This document shows, in pieces, positions 51,395-63,056 of a DNA stretch of 64,000 nt. The notes beneath the pieces were generated by a model. It was not told where the DNA came from and ran no database searches. It saw only the letters and a program-made list of their open reading frames with translations. How positions within the stretch are numbered: position 1 is the first letter of the stretch; the number at the start of each line of letters is the position of its first letter. The stretch is from Baylisascaris procyonis (Eukaryota > Nematoda > Chromadorea > Rhabditida > Ascarididae). A program made the position numbers and the translations under genes. The DNA is taken from NCBI GenBank assembly GCA_037389465.1, contig JAZARR010000078.1, forward strand, positions 5,454,501 through 5,518,500, in the 5' to 3' direction.

Positions 51395-53759
51395 GTTATG
51401 ATGCATCCCTCCGCTTGCTTATTCCCTCCGTCGTTATGCATAATTCGTTTGTTTTCGCTACTTTATGGGCAAATTTCTAAACTACAGTAAAATGAAAAAA
51501 TCATATAACACTATCATCAGGGAATACGAAAAGCATCAGGTGAAGAACCTATGAATAGACCCTAAAAGAATAGAGGTGGACATAAGCACCAAAGTGGGAC
51601 GAAATAGAAAATATTGCGGCTTACAGCACCAATGTGTAAGAACGATCGGCGAAGTGCGCCACAGGTGCCGGCCGACACGATACACTCGCGCCCAGGACAT
51701 GAACCAATATCATGAATTCTCAACAGGTAAAATACGCGCAACAATGATCCATACATGAAATTAACCAGCTACTCGCAAAAAAAAAAAGGCAAAAGATTTG
51801 TCCTTCCAACCTAAATGCTAGCAAATTATGATCTGACCGACCATATTTGATTGTTTGATTGTCTATAGTTTTAGAAAACCTGCAACGCTCATGCAGATGC
51901 CATTTCTGCATGTGCATAAACAAAGGAGTTTCTACTTCTGGAAAACGTGCAAAAAATGTGATAAGAAATAGTCGAATAATGTCGCACTCATACTTTTGTC
52001 AGCAAAAACAATTCCAAATTTCCATGAGTGGCGAGGTGCATGCATTGAACAAAAAATGGCACTTCTCTGAGCAGATAGTTTCGAAACAGGCATAAGTTCA
52101 TACGAAAATTCTTGCCAAAGATTTTGAGATCGTTTCAAGGAACTAAACCAATCCTCATTTTCCTGACATATGCGAAGGACTTCCGCAGTTAAGTTCAGAT
52201 GAGGAAATAGAATATTCAAGCGAAGGGAACCCTATAAAGATGCACCAAAATTCGGACACATGCTGTCCCTTCGGTTGACTTTTGCTTGCATGTGAACGTC
52301 CTTAATATCTCATAGAAAATGCAAGCTGCTGATTCTGAAATTTCATAAGGATTTGAAAAATGAAGACGTGTTATAAACAATATAGTGATGTAATAAAAAC
52401 TGCGACAAATGTCGTAACTAAGGAAGAAAGGAGGATGTAGAAATGGGTCCGTTTGATAACAGTTCCTATGCGCTACTACTCTGCTTCTGACTTCCGAAAT
52501 CAGAAGGAAAGATTTGCGCCGAAATGAGTGTTTATAGGAGAAAAAGAATGACAGGTGCACTTGGGGGAAGAAAAGTTATTAACGTTAACAAAGCCAACGC
52601 GCAAAACTGAATGCATGGAATCGAAACGGTTGTCATTTCCTCCAAGGGGGATGAGGTGCTAGCAGTTAAAGTTTTTACTTTCTGTGTTTTGAGTTTACGA
52701 CTGACCAACGCCTCTAAGTTAGCTTTGCAAGCGGTCGAAAGCTAGGCAAAAGGCGATAGGGAAATCCCACATTGGTTCCCTGCAAAAAGCACTCCAAGAA
52801 ACCCCATTTACCGCCCTTTACAGATAATGGTGACAGTTCAATACCACAGTGCGAAAAACTGCTAGTGGCTATGTGTTATGAGAAACCCGCTTACCGCAGT
52901 GCTTTTTAACAGAAACATGGTGCAGTCTCGGGCGCCGCTGATGCTATAGCTGCTGTCTAGTGTCTTGGTGGCCTGATGAAGAACTGAACTAATGCTACAA
53001 CTTTTACTCTTGAAACACATAATGTTTCAAGTTCGGCCATAGCAAGACAAGGAAGAGAAATATGTGAATATTTTTTAACAAGGAAGTTATGGGTGACAAG
53101 TGAAATTCCCTCTGGCATTTTTGCGACAAGTTCTGATTTAGACGTGCGTAGAATGGAGCTCAAAGTTCCATCTTTGTTTTACCCATACTTCTATAGTCTA
53201 TACGAGAGGTAGCTTCATAAACTAAGGGATGAAAGGAAAGAACCCGGTAAGGGATGGTTCTTCGCGGCTATTCCTTCACTCTCCCATATGGAATTGCGGC
53301 TACAGCTATAGCTGACAAACCTGTGCATGCAGTGAATCAAACAAGCAGATAAACCAAAAAACGAGTAAGCTCGAGCAAAAAAAACAATTTCGAGTAAGCA
53401 AGCAACAGTACTGGAAAGTTCAAAAACGAGAAAAGTCGCAATAAGCGATAAACTTTCATAGGCATCCAACCTTATCCAGGAAAATTCTTTTAAAGAACAC
53501 GGACTGTCTTGTACCGTGAAAACTGCTAGTTAGCAAAACGGAGACCAACATGTTTTATTTTTTACGAACTTAATTTTCCATCTATTAGTTCATATAAGCT
53601 TCTCAAAATTGCCACGGGCGATGATCTGTCAGCTATGCAAGTCACTGCAGCCGTCGCGCTCTCCACTTCGAACCCTCTTCAAATTGGATGAGGATAGTTC
53701 AAACTGAAATCACTGATATAAATTGCCAGGTCGGAATTGGCAAAGCATAAACTATCTGA

Positions 53760-54194
53760 AACACTTACCTCATTGCTGCAACCCAGCGTTCCCCAAATCA
53801 TACCTGCAAACACACATTCACTGCCCCACACTTCATCACAAATTCCACATTTAACCACTTCACTCTTCACCTCTCAAACCACTGTTCACCTCCTAGCACC
53901 CGTTCTCATAACCCATCATTCGCCGGCTTAAACCTATCCCCAGAAACCAATGTTTACTTCCCTATACTCAAACCCACAGTCTACTCACCACATCAATTTC
54001 TGTTGACAACGCAGCCTACTGTTCGCTACATCAAACTTGATCTGATAACTCACCGACAATCCGCAACTACAGCTTCTACTCAACCATACAACCAGGCTAG
54101 ACCCCAAAACACACTGTTTACAAGTTCATTCGATCGAATAGACAAAACTTTACGAAATACCATAATTCCATTCGCAAATGCAACAAAGAGATAA
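53760..54194 (+). CDS. Gab/SOC-1-like docking protein, C-terminal exon
   Basis: An open frame of 144 codons ends with TAA at 54194; a plausible acceptor (CAACCCAG) would start the exon at 53787 in phase 0. It is rich in S, T, P and N. Order of elements: SPPSTRSHNPSFAGLNLS, NVYFPILKP (position of the Gab YVPM motif), PTVRYIKLDLITHRQSATTA and FDRIDKTLRNTI. VRYIKL fits the SHP2 SH2-binding consensus (V/I/L)-x-Y-(V/I/L)-x-(V/I/L). The layout parallels the human Gab1/Gab2 tails (VEYLDLDL or VDYLALDF, then VDKEKTQALQNT). Known role: Gab proteins (SOC-1 in C. elegans) become tyrosine-phosphorylated below receptor tyrosine kinases and recruit SHP2 and PI3K. The second SHP2 tyrosine (VDYV) is not present in this reading. 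It is convergent with the Vps15 gene. Confidence 0.55.
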   Translation, partial: NTYLIAATQRSPNHTCKHTFTAPHFITNSTFNHFTLHLSNHCSPPSTRSHNPSFAGLNLSPETNVYFPILKPTVYSPHQFLLTTQPTVRYIKLDLITHRQSATTASTQPYNQARPQNTLFTSSFDRIDKTLRNTIIPFANATKR

Positions 54195-54289
54195 CCTTAT
54201 TTCTGACACGAAAATATGTTCGACAAACATGGATCGGCGTGACACTCTACATTAAAGCAGTTTGGAGTAAAACAGAATGCGAACCGTAT

Positions 54290-54522
54290 CACCATTTATC
54301 AGCCTACCACGACAATATGAATCCCACCTGGCTGAACCCTGCAAATCCACTGAATGGGCGGAGGAAGAGCGCTGCAACCTAACTGGACCTGATTCTAAAT
54401 TCGTTCCCGATTCGTCACTGGACGAAGGGTTTCGAAGACGACCGTCTCACAACTTTCCGGTAGCCGCGGATAAACAATCCCTTGCTTCTACTCCTCAAAT
54501 AGAGAATGTGAATCTCCTGTGA
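54290..54522 (+). CDS. Possible extra terminal exon of the Gab-like gene
   Basis: After a TTTATCAG acceptor-like site the plus frame reads LPRQYESHLAEPCKSTEWAE and PDSSLDEGFRRRPSHNFP, and ends with TGA at 54522. The hydrophilic composition and an EW pair similar to the Gab tail (QEWTDVR) suggest an alternative C-terminus spliced in place of the stop at 54194. No in-phase donor in the preceding exon was fixed, so this may instead be an unrelated exon or chance. Confidence 0.3.
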
Positions 54523-55276
54523 CGAAGATGATGCGCAAGCCCACTCGCAAACTGAAGGAAAAACTTCAGTCGATCAACAAGATATCACGCATTTTTCAAA
54601 TCGCTTGAAGAGCGCTCAAGTCCATGCGCTGGAATTCGGCCCCCTTTTAGCGCAAGCAAACATATGACAGAACATGGCATAGAGGTGTACTTGAATGAAT
54701 GAAGACCGCAAAACTAGCGAGTAGGAAAAATTGAGATATTCCTCTATTTCACTTTATGGGTCGATATAATAAGGTACCTCTTTATCTCAGTTGTTCCTAG
54801 CCTACACTCTTATCCACACTTTCAGACAATGGTGCGTATCTTCTATGCAGGTCGAAGATAAAAAAGAAAGAAACAGCATAGTAGACGAATTGATTATATG
54901 TCGCATATATCTGATATTGCAAATATCATAAAAGCACATCGCTGGCGCGTTTTACAACTTCTGGTTTATACAGATCAAAAATATGGGCAAAAAGTTATCA
55001 CAGCAATGAACAATCAATAAAATGAGCAAAAGGGCTAAAGTGAACTGTACATAGAGATTTCAATTTCACGATCGTATGCATCTTCCTTATTTTCGAATAT
55101 TCAAATTCAATAATGTATACACAGAACCGACTTCAAATCGCTCGTAATTGACCTGAATAAGAGCGTATCGAGCTCTACAAAAAAGGCCATAAGAAGTGCC
55201 TTCGCGAAGCACGTCTTCCATAGAATGCCTTCGAATGCTGAACGATCATGGCATCATAGGCGTGATCATTGGATAT
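54523..55276. other. Convergent intergenic region
   Basis: Between the plus-strand Gab-like 3' end and the minus-strand Vps15 stop. It is AT-rich. AATAAA-like words occur on the plus strand near 55015-55020 (caataaaatg); no coding segment is supported. Confidence 0.4.
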
Positions 55277-58200
55277 TTACTTCCACACTTTAATTACACC
55301 ATCGCGTGAAGAGGAGATCAAAAACTCACCACAACATAGTAGGTCCGATATGGAACTGCGGTGACATACACTTACCTGCAATTATGTAGGTGCTTTAAAC
55401 GTGGCGCTGCAACGGATATAACACACATGTCAGCATTAGTATAAAGAAAGAAACGGCATGGACTTTCCGTGCTTCCCTTTTCTACCTCTCATCCCATGCT
55501 TATGATGTTATAACACTGAAGTCACCAATCCCAAATATGGTTATAGCTCAGAGCCATAAAACCACTGCTACTTACGACTGCGAGAAGCATAAGAACGATA
55601 CTGATAAATTTTTTAAATAAAAGGAATAACAGCATCGAACGTGGAATGTAAGCTGAAAACAAATCAATATTATATCGGTGCAAGAATTAAAAATAAATCC
55701 CAATCAAGGATTAGAAAACTGTAAAAAAGAAAAAGTAAAGCAATGTTTAACAGGAATTTTGCACAGATCCCACTCGGCCATAGACGGCCAAAACGACCAG
55801 TATTTTCATCGCCTCTTTTCAAAAAATGCAAAACAAAACATTATACTCCTCAGAATGACCTGGCCGTCTAATAGTGCGAAAAAAAAGGTGGACAGTAAGG
55901 TTTAAACGACAAGAAAATGGAACGGTTTTGACTGCCCATTGCCAAAATAAAACTGAAGGAAGGAGAACGGAAATGGCGACCTTAATACTGGGAGCTACGA
56001 GCGTAACAAGGTTTTACCGCATGGACGAAAAAATCAACGGGGAACAACTTGGAATTCTGAGCGAAAACAAAGAATGTTATGCAATTCAAGAATGTGACTT
56101 CATCAAAAAAATGGAAAAAAAAAACAGAAAGAAACCAAAAAAAGGAAATATTATTAGCACCCAGTCCAACGGAAGCGGATATCGAAAGTTATCCTGTAAT
56201 TCCAACACACCCTCCTTCGATTAACTGCGGGGCAGCATCTGAACTTTTTAGCTGCCTGCAGGTAAAAAAGAAGAGTCACAACAACAAACCTGTGCCTCCA
56301 AGGGGCTATTTGAAAGCGCAGGTGACGAGCGTTGTTTCTTCTCGAATGCCTCCTCGTAAAACACCTCCACCATGTCGAAGGTAGACCTCTTTATTGTGCT
56401 TCGCAGCGAACTGCAGCTTATTGCCTCCGGTGTGCGCTTCTCAGGACCCGACAAATAAAAGCATTCCTTCGGATTCAACAGATTCCACGACCGTAACGCA
56501 CCAACGCTGTCACCAGTGAATATCCGACCCGTGAGTGGGCATGTTGCCAATGCTGTTGTTACATTTTTATCCTGAAGGTCAACAGTGGGGTCCCAATGAG
56601 CTCCTTTATGCCACACCATTCAACACCATGAACATCATCGTAACTAATTTTCCACTGAGTGGTACGACAAACAATCACAGCAATAAGAACCGTCACATTC
56701 AGCATATTCCAATTTTTTTCTTCTAAATGCACTTCCATAGATGACAACAGAACTGCAGCTGATGATGCTTTTGAACAAAAAGGGGAAATGAGCTTTTAGA
56801 ACAAAACACTGCAATTCTGGAACACCTTTCCTGGATACATGAGAGTTTTCTCGGCTTTCACGGAAGGAAAGATGGAATAATTTACATCAGCATAATTGAA
56901 GGGCTTTCGTGCAGAAGTCGGCCAAAACACATGTGATCTCTGTGAGGTCTCCAGTTTCCAGCGGCTTAACTCGCCGCTACAAGACGACGAAGTCCACACT
57001 TCGCTACATAAACCGCCATGATCACCTAGTGGAAAGGCTGGCCAGCATCGTAGCATCCTACATAGCTTGTTCGGATGAGGCCAGTTGCTCACCTCTATGC
57101 CGAACCTGAAATATGACCTCTCATGATAAAACTGCGGTTCCTTTGCTCAACGTTTGTTGCCAGCGGAAAAGATGCAAATGTAAACTGTAACGAGTTGAAA
57201 TGAGAAGGCTGACTCGAATCCTTCCTATCTTCAAAGATTTTCGGATAGACTAAAGTGGCATGTCTCATATGTTTCCTCTTCTTCACAGAACTAAGTAATG
57301 AGCAGTAATCTGAGAAAAAGAAAAAACGCAGCACCAGTCTGCTTTTGTGAAAAAAAAGTTCCTGGATCTGCAACGTTGTAACGCACAAGAAAATGCGAAA
57401 AGCTGCCGACCGAAGAAGAGGATGCTCAAAAAAGCATGAACACTGAAGTGCGTGGAAAACAAGCCAAGCACCTCAAATCCCAAAGAATGACATTGCGGTT
57501 GGTTGACGTAAGGCACATCCAATTCTGGCCAATTGGATCGACACAAAACGACGTTATCAGACCATAAGCGTTGTTAATGCGATGACTCCAAACCACAGGT
57601 GGTTTCCTTCCGATACCGCCATTAGTCGGCATCCTCGAAATAGTATTCCAAATATACTTTAACACACAAAAGCAGTTTCTCATAAAATAAACATGCATCC
57701 CGAAAACGATGAAAAACGGCAGCAAATCGTTAAGGAATCACCTAGAACCTCGCCTCTGCAACAGCAACAAAAACAGGAATATTTACGTAAAGCAATATAT
57801 ACTATCACTTCTCCACCACCTTTAAAATCAATGAGGGGAACAAATTAGAAGCTCAAGAGAAACAACTGTTGTAAAACCTCTACTAAAAGATCAAAGACGA
57901 ACAAATTTCAAAACACTTGACGAGGAAAGATGGGCCTACGCAACGATCCTTGATTTTCCGAACTTTTCGGGAGGTAAATACAATTGCAAGGACAATTTTC
58001 CGATCATCTGAAAAATTAATGGCTAAAGCATTATTCTCCTGCTTCCAGTAATTAACTTTCACTCATCTAATACTTTCCCTCGGCTTTGAGGAAGAAACTT
58101 ATAAACGAGGATGATCAGCATCGCCCTTCAAGTTTCATCAGCACTAATCGAATCTGCAACAATATGCCGAGGAGTAGAAGTGTACAACCGTGTCAGATGA

Positions 58201-59701
58201 ACGAAAATTTCTAACAAAAAACCCCTTACTGGTGATTAAAAAACCTTTGCTTGACGGTGAACCTATGGATTGCTTGCTGCTAATGACAACTTAGTTTTCT
58301 ATTTAAATATAGAAAAATTTCTTTCAAAATAAGCACAGGAACAGTTTTTTTGGAATCCCTTACACTTTCAGCCCCCCTCAACCAATATACCCGACTGAAA
58401 GCATACCAAATCAAACGGAATTTTTCGCAAGAGTTTATACTGTGTCTGTATCTAGAGCAAAAATGAAAAAATTTCGTCCTGACCTGCAATCAAGGCAAAA
58501 TATACTGCCGTGATGTGTGAGTACATAGAGCACGTTGTTGCTGGCGTAGAGTTCAACCGGTGGTCCGTCCTCATCCTTCTCGAATCCGATCGTCGTTATT
58601 AAAGTCATTCTCTCAGCATCCACCATCGTAACGCGACAGTCATCACTCGCAATCGCCAGGCGTCTTCCCAGTGAACCCACAAACTGTATCGAGTTTATCT
58701 TCCTCTCTGCAAATAACTATAACGTCGACTTCTTTACTAAAGAATAATCGTTAAAAAATAAGTCAAGGGAATTATTCTAAACTCCTTCAGATTCTACCTT
58801 GAAAAGCAAAAATGACTATACAGCAAATTTGTGAGGAAGAATCACCGGGAAAAATTCTAAATATATCTCACCCTTGCTGGCCTGCATCGGATTTCGCTCC
58901 TCATGAACGAAAGTAATAGAGGGATACAGCGCCCACAAGGAGTGTGTTCGCAGACTAAACTTGCAAAGAATGAGTCGTTAATGGAAAACATAAAAACTCG
59001 AAACATAATCCTACAACAGTAACAAGAGTCCATGAGCAAACTCGAAATAATCTCTTACTTTCATCAATGAACCTCCTAGTTTTCATTCAGCGCAGCCCGT
59101 AACCGAATAAAGGAGAGGATGAACAAGTGATTGCAGTAGATATTCTTAGAATAATCAAAAAAAAGCGTCAACAGCAGTAAGTGAAAATCTTTGGAAAATA
59201 TTAGATCACGCTTCGGAAACTACGCACCACAATTACTTAAAAATCGCAAAAAACTCACTATACGAGAATGTGGCGTCCGCTCGAGTTGCCGCTGACTGAT
59301 CCCTGTATATGCGGCTCACCGACCATATTTTCATCGAACCGTCATTACCCGCACTTGCAAAGTGTGACCCGCTTGGGCTTAGACACAGTCTAAAACATTT
59401 ATACCAGTCACTTTCTGTTCGTCTAAATGCTGTTATATGCACATAACAGTTGAACCGTAGCTGGAGAAATATGAAAAAAAAAAAAACGAAAGCAAAGAAG
59501 AAACAAAGGGCCCAGCGCATCATTTGGCTATGCTGATAGGATTGCCTTGCGATCCTAACCTTTTGACTCTCATGCCTGTGAAAAGAACATTACAGTTTGA
59601 AAACTGAGCGAACGGACCTAAGTCATACTGCAAACTCGAGAGCATATGTCGCAGATTAATTTCGTCGCGGCAACTTCTCTGAATTTCGAAAAACAGGATG
59701 A

Positions 59702-59743
<42 letters not shown>

Positions 59744-60650
59744 CTCATTATTGCTATATATTGCCCACTCGACCAATACAAAGCCGTGCGCAAGGTAGAA
59801 GCTATATAGTAAACTATTTTGTAAAAGAATTTCGTTCCGTGCTAAATGCTACAATACATTTCAGTGCTACTGAACTCCCCACTAAAACATCAAAAGTCAA
59901 ACAAATCCCAATAATCGAACAGGAGTTTCGCTGCCAGCCACAATACATTATAGCACGGTCAAACTCATCGCTATAAATGAGTATTTTTCATTGATGTTAA
60001 CGCAGAGTGAATATATCTGTGAAGGAGCAATTGGGCAAATTTTATAAGTGCCACTCTATCCATCCACCTCAGGCGCTCTTATTGTTTCAGAGACTAGCAA
60101 GTAAACGAGTGGCACATTTCTGTTCTCTAATTGCTTGTAACGAATGTTCGAAACCCTGCAGAGACCTTAAAACATGCGCGGCAGCTCACGTATGGGGATA
60201 CCACGCCTAAAATACAAACCATGTCATGAATATATATGGGCTGCCTACGCAGAACACCCAAGCATCCTCATGCGCAACATCCTTTCGCTGGGCTTGAGAC
60301 TCCCCATTCAACGCATGCGACCATTATCTTTCTATACAATAGGCGTTGGTGTTCGCCTTATTTGTTTGTTCGCTGGTGTTTGCTTCTCGGTATGATAAAT
60401 TCTTTTGGTTGTTTTTAAAAATTCGACAACATGTAGAAATAAATGACAACGAATAACCTGTTGACTGCGTCACTGTGTTCGTGGAACTGTGCGACCAAAC
60501 GCGTCCCCACTCTCGACGTTGGTAATGGAACTGTGGGTGCTGTCGAATCAGGTGTACCGTGTGCTCCAGACAATCGCTGATGCTGCAGATAGCGCTCCTG
60601 TTTATGTGCCAAAAGCCTTGACAGCATGACGTCGCATTCCGATGAACGCA
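55277..60650 (-). CDS. PIK3R4: Vps15/PIK3R4 homologue, WD40 propeller (seven exons to stop)
   Basis: Seven exons join in phase: 60650-60458, 59389-59259, 58706-58484, 57633-57472, 57105-56886, 56571-56290 and 55375-55277 (stop). About 436 codons give seven blades that track human PIK3R4. Examples (this gene against human): FHEHSDAVNR/LHEHKSAVNR, SAGNDGSMKIW/TCSNDGTVKIW, LGRRLAIASDDC/GSHYLAIASDNG, GLITSFCVD/GLITSFAVD with WDLR/WDMR, ELSRWKLET/EVSMWDMET, RSWNLLNPKECFYLSG/RFWDLAYPERSYVVAG, and ISSSRDGVIKVWK/VTASRDGIVKVWK at the very C-terminus. Known role: pseudokinase scaffold of the Vps34 class III PI3-kinase complexes with Beclin-1 and ATG14/UVRAG, making PI3P on autophagosomes and endosomes; the propeller contacts the partner coiled coils. 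Several donors are unusual (GTTATT, GTCAGG, GTGCTT, GTAAAT, GTTTGT) but homology fixes them. Introns are about 310-1070 bp. The last exon could be misread as one with an internal 20-bp intron; the uninterrupted reading restores homology and phase. Confidence 0.92.
59704..59742. repeat. AT dinucleotide microsatellite in a Vps15 intron
   Basis: A perfect AT repeat of about 19 units within the intron between exons 60650-60458 and 59389-59259. Confidence 0.95.
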
Positions 60651-61749
60651 CTGCAAACTCTCATTAAGAATACTTTATGGAAATGTGGCACATATTGCTT
60701 CTAAAACCGACTGCCTATATCGAAGGACCGTATATTCAACGTTGCCGTTGAAACGTTGTGACACAACCAATCAACATATATAAGGATAACCGCGTCTCTA
60801 ATCGAAGTGAGAATACCCGAAGCGCAGCTTTTCAAGCAGCACTCGTAGCCAGCCTCATGGTGGCTTTCGGTGCCAAGATCGGCTTTCATCGTTCAGTTTC
60901 TAGCCCCACACTACGGGCTGACAGCCACTGCTGTTTCAATTGGTGACATCGTCGGTAGGAAAAACCCTCCGAGAGCTCCAGCGAATGCCAGAATAGTGAA
61001 ATCCGATGAATTACATATGTCAAAAGCTTCAGATGTATTTTAAATAACCTTACTCGCCTTATCGTCAAAAATGTTTATGTAATTAGCTCGTCCTCATTCA
61101 AAAAAATTTGGCTTGCTTCTCTTGGCTTCCATTACAGTGCTTCTTGGTCGCATTGCAATAGAAAGAGTGCATATTCAGCGAACAAATCTACCAGTCAAAT
61201 CCATTGAACCTTCAACATTTAAAACAAGGTAAAAAAAATTTCAGCGGTCGATGTGTGAAATATTTCTGAAAAAGATTTCAGATCTTCCAAGGGGGCCGAT
61301 ATCTCTCAACAATACAGCAACTTTTATGCAGTAAGGAGCAGCATTACCTCAGGCAAATTCCACCTCTGTTCTCTGTCCCTCATCTGTCGGTTCGTTAAGG
61401 ACGTCAAATAAAGGTTCCGAGGAAGTATTAAAATGCTTTTTCGTTTTAGCGCAGTTCGTGTTCTGTGACCTCGTACTTGCATAATGAAAAATCGGCGGGA
61501 TGATAGAAACTTTTTACAAAATAATACTGACATTCATCGGCTAACTCAACGAACCATATTGTGACCGATGTTAAACAATGACCAAACTAACCATTGCCAA
61601 AACGAAGTAAGCATGGCTGCGACCAGCAAATATCGACGAATAAGCAACTTGAAAATTCCCTTATCGCACTTTGGTTATTTCTCCTAGATGGGAACGTAAA
61701 ATCCACCGCATAAAAAAAAAACCAAAACTGGCCATCCAATGTAACCAAC

Positions 61750-61981
61750 CGGCAAAAGTATGCGAGTGGCCCACAACTAAATTCGATATAGTCGATGTGA
61801 CCATAGTCGAATTGTTCGCCTCATGAACATCTCCAGCTGAAAGTCCTTCCAGAAAAACCGAAGTGAGCGAGGAGTTCGTTGGCTGCACATTGATCATCGC
61901 ACGTTGTTCTTCACCGAACATCGCTCGCCATTCGGGGTTCATGTCTACACTTGGAGACTTCTGAAATCGACCTTCGACCAT
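61750..61981 (-). CDS. PIK3R4: Vps15 homologue, linker exon before the propeller
   Basis: Encodes SVDMNPEWRAMFGEEQRAMI, matching human DSNVNEEWKSMFGS, followed by a variable serine/threonine-rich linker. It ends GCC G|GTTGGT in phase 1, exactly the phase required by the next exon (60650). The start is at TTCTTAG (exon from 61981) or GATTTCAG (from 61960); both are in frame. Confidence 0.75.
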
Positions 61982-62709
61982 CTAAGAAACAATCAGTCTT
62001 TTCAGCACATTAGGCTGCCCACCATCCAGAAGTGGAGACAGAGGAGCAACTGCGCTTTGAGAATAGATTTCAATAAAAAGAAGATGGGAGCCTAATAACC
62101 TCGACGGTTAGAAATTTCTTTGGCAGTTCATCAAAGAAATGCAGGAATTGTGGATGTTGATACATCATACTTTAATATTTGGTAAAGGTGGTTCCCTTTA
62201 GGGATCCTCAGATTTTCCCACTTTCCGAGAAGAGAGCTTTTATTACCCCAATCTTGAAGTGGCATCTTTCATTCATGAAGCCTACTATGTAACAAAGATG
62301 ACACTTGTCACTGCATTACTTTTATTGTTCTGTTTCTTTCATTTCATTGCATACTGAACTGCATTATGTAATTCCTTCATTCTGCTGTGCACCGCATAAA
62401 CATTCTTCTCTTCTCATCTTCTCACAGCAGAATTCCACAGCTGTCTACACTTAATTGGCTTCAACACAAGCTACTATTTCTACATTCTAAATCCGCCATT
62501 TTCCACCGCTACTCATACACTGAATGCATAAACGCTCTTCGCTTTCAATGGAGATGCATCGCGCGCCCAGCCTCGTTTCAGATAATCATTTGGGATGAAG
62601 AGAAGAGGGTCGTAGACGAGATAAGGTCGTATTCGGTGTTCGGCATATCACCAGTATGAACTTGCCTGAGAATTAAAGAACGAAAAAGAAAATAACAAAT
62701 CTTTTGCAC

Positions 62710-62937
62710 TAGCCTTCAGCTCTGCAGATTTGTGGTCACCAGTGACAAGGTCAAATTTGTGCAGTTTGACGCTCGGAATGGTTGCCAAATCGAGAACTCC
62801 GTTCCTCTCGTCTGTCCTTCTAGCACCCATTCTGCAAAATATACGAAGCTCACAGCTTGTTCGATTCGAGAACAGGCTATTAATGACAGCCGAATCCATC
62901 TCGCTGAATGCTATAAAGATGTCTGATGGAATTTAAG
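62710..62937 (-). CDS. PIK3R4: Vps15 homologue, HEAT-to-linker exon(s), frame uncertain
   Basis: The 3' part encodes RNGVLDLATIPSVKLHKFDL, matching human KGVIDLAALGITGRQVDLV, and ends near A|GTGCAA (after 62710). Upstream, two different frames both resemble human Vps15 in the right order: SIRHLYSIQRDG (62937 onward, after ATTTCAG) parallels SLFRHLHMRQKK, and MDSAVINSLFSNRTSCE parallels DPAIAQLLKKLLSQGMTE. They overlap with a shift of one base near 62895-62905. Either one similarity is coincidental, there is a one-base indel, or the exon starts at TTGCAG (62831) or TTCAG (62903). Confidence 0.55.
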
Positions 62938-63056
62938 CTGAAATCCCTAACAACGGAGTAGGACCAACTTGTAGCAACAGAGGTCGAGAAATCTACACCT
63001 CGGTGTCTTTATAAGAAAGAGGGAAGGGAGTGAAACACCCAAATTAGAACTCTTAC

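Noticed and set aside
51281..51400. Minus-strand frame opposite the Gab-like internal exon ending in AG|GTGAGC
   Set aside because: The plus strand matches Gab1 (IDFNYLR...YD), so the minus reading is treated as a shadow.
52216..53469. Minus-strand HEAT-like segments (for example CIFYEILRTFTCKQKS and SELVAKMPEGISLVTHNFL) that partly join in phase
   Set aside because: They lie within the span of the plus-strand Gab-like gene, several junctions do not fit, and no family was recognised.
53768..53802. A 35-nt minus-strand 'exon' between GTTTGCAG and GAG|GTAAGTG, open in one frame
   Set aside because: It has perfect splice signals but lies antisense inside the Gab-like C-terminal exon, whose homology is on the plus strand. 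It shows that splice-site quality alone is not proof here.
56079..56384. Plus-strand frames at 55678-56384
   Set aside because: They are antisense to, or downstream in the intron of, the Vps15 homologue; lysine-rich products come from A-rich sequence.
56572..56712. Minus-strand segment reading SYDDVHGVEW just before a Vps15 exon, resembling human VHGIYC
   Set aside because: It runs into a stop in frame, while direct splicing from 56886 to 56571 keeps phase and gives the blade VTTALATCPLTGRIF, so it is treated as intron.
59233..59523. Minus frame of 96 codons starting with a phenylalanine-rich stretch
   Set aside because: Only bases 59389-59259 are exon (WD40 blade 1). The N-terminal poly-F part is translated intron (an A-run on the plus strand).
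60007..60418. Overlapping plus-strand frames of 60-73 codons
   Set aside because: They fall in an intron of, and opposite, the Vps15 gene; no splice context or recognised protein.
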